From: Cepaea nemoralis
Taxonomy: Eukaryota; Mollusca; Gastropoda; Stylommatophora; Helicidae
Reading direction: 5' to 3'
DNA length: 64,000 nucleotides
Assembly (NCBI GenBank): GCA_014155875.1
Contig: JACEFZ010002133.1
Coordinates: 425,001-489,000, forward strand
Under the pieces are notes generated by a model. That model was not told the DNA's origin and searched no databases. It saw only the letters and a list, made by a program, of their open reading frames with translations. Below are positions 58,366 through 64,000 of the stretch, piece by piece. How positions within the stretch are numbered: position 1 is the first letter of the stretch; each line of letters begins with the position of its first letter. The translations under genes and the position numbers were made by a program.

Positions 58366-58462
58366 AGTTGTACATCTTCCATCTGATGTTATAAATGCCC
58401 CTAAGTGGTTAATTTTAGATACCTAAGGGTCATTTATAACATCAGATGGAAGATGTACAACA
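58366..58462. repeat. Inverted repeat of ~39 bp with a 17-bp spacer
   Basis: GTTGTACATCTTCCATCTGA on the left side is the reverse complement of TCAGATGGAAGATGTACAAC on the right, and the pairing extends to CTTAGG/CCTAAG at the spacer. The right arm is LINE coding sequence (TSDGRCTTE), so the left arm is an inverted copy of the 5' end of that LINE fragment. Confidence 0.85.
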
Positions 58463-58745
58463 GAGATTAAGAGCAGAATAGGGCAGACAAAAGCCACATT
58501 TCAGAAAATGAAGAGTATCTTATGCAATAAGTCACTATTGTAAGAAAGCATGTAAGAAAGAGAGTGCTGAAATGCTATATAGAACCTGTTTTGCTAGCGA
58601 ATCTTGGAATGTAAATGAACAAATTATGAATGAACTTAGAAGCAACAGAGATGTGGTTTTTGAGACGAATGTTGCAAATTCCTTGGACTGCCAGAGTAAT
58701 TAGCGACGATTGCCTGAAAGAGGCTAATGGTACTAGAATACTATA
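58425..58745 (+). mobile_element. RTE-like LINE fragment, left part (copy D)
   Basis: Frames give FITSDGRCTTEIKSRIGQTK, ATFQKMKSILCNKSLL, then (after shifts) RKRVLKCYIEPVLL and EMWFLRRMLQIPWTARVISD, DCLKEANGTRILY. The next residues of the family (YTIRKRQTSFFGHVMRRE) are found at 60733, so the LINE is split by an insertion from about 58746 to 60729. Confidence 0.78.
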
Positions 58746-60729
58746 TATGTGTGGGAGCATCACTATGTTTACGTCACATACTTTTTATGTACACATTTTT
58801 CTCCATGTTTAACATTTTTATGTGACTGCTCATGACAATTGTCAGTGTATGTGTGTGAGTAAAGTGTGGGAGTTTGTTCATACTAGTTTCAATGCTAACG
58901 TGAGACATTTTGTATGTGTCTAGATGTGAGGAGGTGTGAGTGTGTGTGGAGGATGTGTGTGAGTGTGAGGGATGTGTGGGTGGGGGTATGCGTTTGGATG
59001 GGTTGGGGTGTGTGGGTTTTTGTGGGTAGTGATATTTGTGGGTGTTGATGGGATGTGTGGATGGATGTGTGGGGGTGAAAGTATGGGTGTGGGGGATGTG
59101 TGTATGGATGGAGGATATGTGTATGGGACGGGTTTGGGGAGTGTGTGTTTATGTGGGTGGAGATGTGTGGGTGGTTTGAGGAAGTATGTGTGGGTGGCGG
59201 GGTTGTGTGGGTAGGGGATTGTGTTGGGTGGACTGGGGATGCAAGGGCGGGTGGGGAGAAGTGTATGGTGTGTGGGTTTGAGATATGTGTGCGGTGTGTT
59301 GGTGGGGGATGTGTGCATGGTGTGTGGGTGGGGGGTGTGGTGGTATGGGTGAGGATATGTGCGTGGGTGGGGGATAGTGTGTGGTGTGGGGGATGTGTGT
59401 GATGGGTGCGGAGAATGTGTGTATGGGTGGGGTATATGTGTAGGTGAGTAGGGGATGTGTGGTGGTTGGGGGAAGTATGTGGGCGTGTGTGGGTGGGAGA
59501 TGTTTGCGTGGATGGGGAATGTGTGGGTGGGGGTGTGTGAGTGGCTTAGGGATGTGTAGGTGGGTGAGGGATGTGTATGTGTCGGGGTGGGATGCGTGAG
59601 TGGGTGGAGGATGTGTGTGGGTAGGGGTATTGTGATCGAGAGATGTTTGGTTGGGGGTGTGTGGGTGCATAGTGGAGGATGTGTGCGTGAGTGAGTGTGT
59701 GTTGGTGGATGGGTAGGGAATGCGTGTGTGGATGGGGAGAGGTGTGTGGTGTGTTGGTTAGGGATATTGTGTGGGTGAGGTATGTGTATGTGGATGGGGG
59801 ATTTTGTGGTGTATGGGTGGGGGTATGTGGAGTGGATGGGTAAGGGTATCTGTGTGGGTGGGAATATTGTGTGGTATGTGGGTGGGGGATATGTGTGTGG
59901 TGTGTAGGTGGGGATGTGTGGTGGTATGTGGGATGTGTTGGTGAGGGATATGTGTGTGTGCGGTGCGTGGGTTGGGAATATTGCATGGTAGGGGATGTAT
60001 GTGATGTGCGGGTGGGGGATTGTGTAGTGGGGGATTATGTTAAGGCATGTATGGGTAGGTGGAGGATTATGTGTGGGTGGTGGGGTGTGTGTGTGAGTGT
60101 GAGTGGATTGGGGATGTATGGGTGGTTAGGGAGATGTGTGTGTGTGTGTGTGTGGGGGGGGGGGGGGGGTAGGGAGATGCCAGTTGGTGGGGATGTGTGT
60201 GTATGGTTTGGGGATGTGTGAGTGGATGTGAGATGTGTGGGTTGGTGGGGGATTGTGTGCGTGGGTGGGAAATATGTGGTCAATGGAGACGTGGCTGGGG
60301 GGATGGGTGGTTTCAGGTGTGGATGGGGAGAGGATGTGTGGGTTAGGATGTGTATGTGGGTGGGCGTGGGATATGTGGGTTAATGGGGGAATGTTTGTGG
60401 GTGGCGAGTGTGTTTTGGTTGGGGGAACAGGTGAGGGGAGTGTGTGTGGGTAGGGGATGGGTCGGTTGGTGGGTATGTATGTGTCCCTTGGTGTGCGTGT
60501 GTGTGGGTAGGTGGGGTTGTGTGTGGGTGGGGTGATGTATGGGTAGGTGGGAGATGGGCCTCATAACATGGTAATTTGCCTTGTTTATGTTTACAACATT
60601 CATTTCACAATGTTTATTTTTCTTCCTATGTAAATGTATAATGCTCTTGATGAACGAAAGACGAGTGATTGGAAGGGCCGAATGTAAGACGGGCCTGCGC
60701 GCCCAATTTGTGACCCTAATAAAGTTGAT
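58746..60729 (+). mobile_element. CR1-like 3' end carrying a G/T-rich minisatellite, inserted in copy D
   Basis: The right end AAGACGGGCCTGCGCGCCCA, ATTTGTGACCCTAATAAAGT, TGATTTGATT is the same 3' end as in the CR1-like elements at 46700 and 48150. The inner part (58850-60550) is G/T-rich minisatellite. The target duplication is not clear; only a short TATA-type overlap is visible at the two joints. Confidence 0.65.
58915..60555. repeat. G/T-rich minisatellite (GTGTGGGTGGGGGATGTGTG type)
   Basis: Units of irregular length (about 20-40 bp) are built from GGGGATGTGTG, GTGTGGGTGG and TGGTGTGTGGG. Strong strand asymmetry (G/T on plus) and dense GGG runs give high G-quadruplex potential. A 16-G run lies at 60154-60169. 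His/Pro/Thr-rich minus frames are artefacts. Confidence 0.9.
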
Positions 60730-60988
60730 TTGATTTATACAACAATAAGAAAGAGACAAACATCTTTCTTTGGTCATGTGATGAGAAGAGAGGCATTGGA
60801 GAACATCGTGACAACTGTAAAGATCGAGGGGAAGGGAGGCAGAGGCAGACCAAGAGAAATGATGCTGCATGGATTGAGACGGTGGCATGGAGGAATATCA
60901 TCAGCAGAGTTGATCCAGAACACCAAAGACCGAGATCTGTGGAGAGCCATGACCGCCTACGCCAGCTGGCAGGGCACTTGATAATGAT
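60730..60988 (+). mobile_element. RTE-like LINE fragment, right part and 3' end (copy D)
   Basis: One frame reads IYTTIRKRQTSFFGHVMRRE, ALENIVTTVKIEGKGGRGRP, REMMLHGLRRWHGGISSAEL and ends TAYASWQGT with a stop at 60979-60981, then an ATGATGATGA tail. It completes the fragment at 58425-58745. Confidence 0.85.
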
Positions 60989-60999
60989 GATGAAGTTGG

Positions 61000-61112
61000 T
61001 TGTATATACTTTACAGGACGTCGCAGTCAACCCCAGTATTTTTGGCTGTTTGTTATTTCTTAGCAAATTTACGTTTAGTAGTTTGCCTTTGCTTTCTGAA
61101 CGGCCGGCACTC
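61000..61112 (-). mobile_element. tRNA-derived SINE family A, 3' part
   Basis: The minus strand reads GCCGTTCAGAAAGCAAAGGC near 61100, AAATTTGCTAAGAAATAACA and the tail GACTGCGACGTCCTGTAAAG. The 5' half is absent, replaced by (TTAG)n. Confidence 0.78.
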
Positions 61113-61149
<37 letters not shown>

Positions 61150-61150
61150 T

Positions 61151-61189
<39 letters not shown>

Positions 61190-61190
61190 T
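61113..61190. repeat. (TTAG)n microsatellite
   Basis: About 19 units with one TTAT interruption near 61149 and another at the end. It is 4-bp, so it is neither the arthropod (TTAGG) nor the metazoan (TTAGGG) telomere repeat. Confidence 0.95.
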
Positions 61191-61904
61191 TCGTGGTTCC
61201 AACTTCACGGCAACGGGTCGTCCCCATATTGCTCCGTTCCTGTGCCAGTGAATATCACACAAAATGCTCCTCACTGCCCAATATGAACAATGGAATAGAC
61301 AGGAGTCTCGGCAAGCCAACAGCCCGCACAGGTACACTGTGCATAATGCCGCCGCCAGAATGCCAACACAAAAGTCCTCCATGAAAAATACAGTTCATCG
61401 TCGATGGAAACGGCAGTCACCAAAAAGACTTCATTGACCCAGGTTTTATCCCATATGGCTCGGTCTCTTTCTGCAGGACGACTCGCCGAAAGCGCCGCAC
61501 AAAGCACGAACTCCGTAGCTCCAGCGGCGACTCCCAGAAAAATGCACTCGTGAGCCGAAAAGGCAAACCAGTCAATCCAGCAACAGCCGGACGCCATCGT
61601 TCCGAACATGCAGTTCACGCTACATACAACCGCGGACAGATGTAAAAGCATTTGACGCGAAACTCACAACTAACGGTGTCGCGCCACGCACTCACTCAGT
61701 AGCAGGGCAACGGAACCATATCCTCCTTAGTCGCCCCTTACGACGTGCATGGTAGGCAACAGTGTTACTATTCTTTGCTCCCCCGTATGGGCCCCGGCAA
61801 CACACGGGCGAGCCAGCACTCATACCATTTAATGAAAACCAAAGCAAGGCGGTCTGCTGCCAAATCGCCCGCAGGTGTATTTCGAACGCGTTATGTAGGA
61901 TTAG
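61191..61904. other. Unrecognised, GC-balanced segment with a 126-codon minus frame
   Basis: The minus frame 61651-61271 begins MLLHLSAVVCSVNCMFG and is rich in Cys, Trp and Ala with hydrophobic stretches. A shorter overlapping minus frame ends at 61179. Codon bias and length are insufficient to call a gene. The block GTCGCCCCTTACGACGTGCA near 61732 resembles text that I associate with dispersed repeats, not with a gene. Confidence 0.35.
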
Positions 61905-62136
61905 GAGGAGCGGCTGGCCGAGTGGCTAGCACGTCGGACTCTCCTTTGGTAGACCCGGGTTCGATCCCTTGGTAAGGTGTGGAGATTGTTTCTGTCGGGG
62001 GCAAAAAGAAAATCCTAACCTGCTCAGTTCGCGGCGACTGCCCTAGCCAGGCGGCCTTAATTCCCTAGTTCAAAGACCCCTCTGCCATACATCGCAAGGT
62101 ACTATATTGGCAGTAAATGACAGTTTTATGAAGGCT
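61905..62136 (+). mobile_element. tRNA-derived SINE family D
   Basis: Box A TGGCCGAGTGG is at 61915-61925 and box B GGTTCGATCCC at 61958-61968, inside a Leu/Ser-type tRNA-like head (GCGGCTGGCCGAGTGGCTAG). The tail contains CATCGCAAGGTACTATATTG and AAATGACAG. The spacing of the boxes is near that of a real tRNA, but there is no 3' pairing partner for the acceptor stem, so I call a SINE. Confidence 0.72.
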
Positions 62137-62259
62137 TACATAAATAAACACACGTAGTATTGTTTGGCGCTCACAGAAGGAGAGGAAAGAAATAAAGACT
62201 AGAGGATTTTTCTCTCCTTTTGTGAGCGCTAAACAAAACTAAGTGTGTTTATTTATGTA
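62137..62259. mobile_element. Short fold-back element, 123 bp
   Basis: TACATAAATAAACACACGTA at the left is mirrored by AAGTGTGTTTATTTATGTA at the right. The pairing continues inward through GCGCTCACAGAAGGAGAG and CTCTCCTTTTGTGAGCGC, with a few mismatches and a ~27-bp loop. It looks like a tiny MITE or hairpin; no target duplication is clear. Confidence 0.75.
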
Positions 62260-62555
62260 ACTTTTTCAGTGGCCTCAACTGGTTCCCAAACTGATCTCCT
62301 ATGTAGGATTACGAACTGAGTCCGTAACCGCTTCGCCGTAGATCGTCCTTGGAGGTCACCACCCCCACCCCCACCCCCGTTCTGTACTGGTACCTAGGTC
62401 CAGCAAAGTCAAGGCTATTAGAGCCCGCAAGGTAATCAATTATGATCGCGACCACTCTTCGCTCATGGGACACCTTAGATCCCAGAGACCTGTTTAAAAC
62501 AAGAAGAATCTTAACACAACCACCATGGTAGACACAAGACGTAGAGCAATCATGG
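62260..62555. other. No recognisable gene
   Basis: A C-rich run (CCACCCCCACCCCCACCCCC) lies near 62358. A tRNA-like pattern on the minus strand (GGCGAAGCGGTTACGGACTC) is too weak to call. Confidence 0.4.
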
Positions 62556-64000
62556 AGGGAACAGACGGCGACCATAAAAAAAATTGGCAGAGTGTGCGGA
62601 GAGCATCAAATTCAGTTGATATAGAATTGGAGGAGGCTGAAAGAAGGGAAAAAGTAAAGGTGCAAGATTTTAAACTCCAAGCAGCTGAGGCCAAAAGGAT
62701 TAAGGGGAATTAGTTTATAAGTGATGTTGATGGGGATGTGATATTAGGGAAATTCTGGAAGCTGCATAGATAGATGGCCAGAAAGGAACAGCCCTGTACA
62801 CACAGTACAGTATACGATGACAACAACTGACCTATGATAACTGACAAGGACAACGGGGGGGGGGGGGGGGGGGGGGTGGCATTTCTTGTACATTTCTAAA
62901 ACAGACTAAAACAGGACAAGGCTGTTAGGGATACGGTCAGAGAGGCCTTGTCACAGACCACTAGGCATGACTGCAATGAAGACATGATAGAGGTGAAGGT
63001 TATTAGACATGTGCTGAAGAGAACTAAATACACAGCACCGGGCCCGGGTGGGGTTAGGTACACCAATTTGAAGAACATAAATGATGGTGGCTCGGAGAAG
63101 ATGTTTTGCTTTTTTTTTTTTTTTTCAACCTTAGCATGAAAACGGCAGAAATACCCCAGGAGCTACTTTGTCCCATTCTCAAAACCGGGGAAGGATCACT
63201 CAAATCTAAATGGATATATAATTATCACCTTGCAAAACACCTTTGGCAAAGTACTCGAGAAGATAGTAGCATGCAAGCTACAGCACCAAGCGTAAAGATG
63301 CAAACTGCTCCCCAAAGGGATTGGGAGTTATCGGCCTCGGAAGGACACATGGGCCAATGCGGCAAAATTTGCATTCGATGTCTATGAGGGTTCCACGATA
63401 AATAGGAGATGGTTGTAATGGCACTTGACCTGGAAGATGCTTACAACATGGTAAGGTATTATCTTTTGATAGAATCTCTTTCGGACATGGAAGGTTGCCC
63501 TTGGGTTGTTAATGGATTGCTGCAGTACTTTATGGGTGTAAAATCGCATGTCCATGGGCTTCTGACCCCTGAACTATTACACCTGGGCTCACACGGGATC
63601 TGCCATGTCCCAAGTGCTCTTTAATGTCTACGCCAGCAAAGTCGCAGCTGCTGACAGTATCAAAAAGCCAGCTTGAAGGATTTGAGCTCATACAGAATGC
63701 GGCCATGCGGGTGATCTTGAGGTGCACAAAGGCTACCCAATTATATGCATGAGGCATATCCTGGCGCTACCAACAATGCGGATAGGCATAGGGTCCTTCA
63801 AGCAAAATGGTACTTGAAAGTTGCTGCAGATAGAGGACACCCCCTGCATGAAGCCATATATATGATCAAGGGTCATAGACTGAGAAGAGACGGGTCCTGG
63901 ATGGCACATGCAGAAATATCTATCAGCCAGGCGTGGGAAATAGAGAACATCAATCGTGAAAAGGAGTGGGTAAAAGTGCTGGAAGACATGTCGGACTGGC
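62556..64000 (+). mobile_element. I/Nimb-like LINE, degenerate, running off the window
   Basis: Broken plus frames give a leading KFWKLHR block (about 62752), then YTAPGPGGVRYTNLKNI (63030), MKTAEIPQELLCPILKTGEG (63139-63195), a YHLAKHLW block (63222) where the usual NYRPISLLS motif should lie, then VMALDLEDAYNMVRYYLLIE (63415; motif A region) and, near the end, FELIQNAAMRVILRCTKATQ and DRHRVLQAKWYLKVAADRGH. The palm catalytic box is not found, owing to an internal deletion after 63640. A 22-G run lies at 62855-62876 and a T-run at 63111-63126. The style (ALDLE.AYN.V) fits I/Nimb-type elements. Confidence 0.7.

Noticed and set aside
61113..61190. (TTAG)n as telomeric repeat
   Set aside because: Unit is 4 bp, not TTAGG or TTAGGG; it abuts a truncated SINE and is an ordinary microsatellite.
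61271..61651. 126-codon minus frame, Cys/Trp-rich
   Set aside because: No domain or homologue recognised; surrounded by repeats; length is within chance for GC-balanced sequence.
61905..61980. Functional tRNA gene (Leu/Ser-like)
   Set aside because: A and B boxes are good, but acceptor-stem pairing and a T-run terminator are not evident and a SINE-type tail follows.

Overview
The window looks like intergenic DNA from an animal nuclear genome. I found no convincing cellular protein-coding gene, rRNA or functional tRNA. It is a dense patchwork of non-LTR retrotransposon pieces (RTE-like, CR1-like and I/Nimb-like), tRNA-derived SINEs, small DNA transposons (hAT, piggyBac, pogo/Tigger) and a very large amount of microsatellite and minisatellite DNA. 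This mix of RTE-type LINEs, several tRNA-SINE families and huge tandem arrays suggests a lophotrochozoan invertebrate, probably a mollusc. That placement is inference and not proven here.

The outstanding feature is a 12,134-bp element at 6127-18260 that is almost entirely one giant inverted repeat. Its arms are 5,756 and 6,361 bp, separated by a 17-bp loop. It begins with AG and ends with CT, and is flanked by a perfect 6-bp direct repeat (ATCAAG). It sits inside the third copy of a 254-bp tandem repeat. The two intact neighbouring copies show the uninterrupted target, so both boundaries and the target duplication are established to the base. AG...CT ends plus a 6-bp duplication match Polinton/Maverick integration, but no Polinton gene is visible. 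The element appears to be a non-autonomous, fully palindromic (fold-back) transposon built from tandem repeats.

Layout. 1-3.3 kb: LINE and SINE fragments, including an I/Nimb-like RNase H end with a SINE in it. 3.3-6.1 kb: microsatellites and the 254-bp repeat. 6.1-18.3 kb: the giant palindrome. 18.3-24.5 kb: short minisatellites, a LINE tail, GA/CT/CA arrays, a 20-bp minisatellite and a 47-bp minisatellite. 24.6-32.7 kb: an 8.1-kb array of a 23-bp unit with higher-order duplications. 32.8-39.6 kb: a hAT MITE, several SINEs, a 41-bp minisatellite and microsatellite-linked repeats. 39.6-49.2 kb: three larger LINEs (an RTE-like 3' half; a LINE ending in a C2H2 zinc finger; a nearly full CR1-like element) and a triple nest (SINE in hAT MITE in CR1 fragment). 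49.2-53.5 kb: a nearly full-length RTE interrupted by a SINE and by a piggyBac MITE. 53.5-56.2 kb: a Tigger transposase remnant interrupted by a 1.37-kb retroelement. 56.2-64 kb: an inverted-repeat element with a SINE in one arm, an RTE split by a CR1/minisatellite insertion, more SINEs, and a degenerate I-like LINE running off the end.

Nothing here works together as a pathway. The relationships are historical: the nested insertions give relative ages, and in four cases (SINE in RTE, piggyBac MITE in RTE, retroelement in Tigger, SINE in the inverted-repeat arm) the uninterrupted host can be inferred from reading frame or from an empty sister copy.
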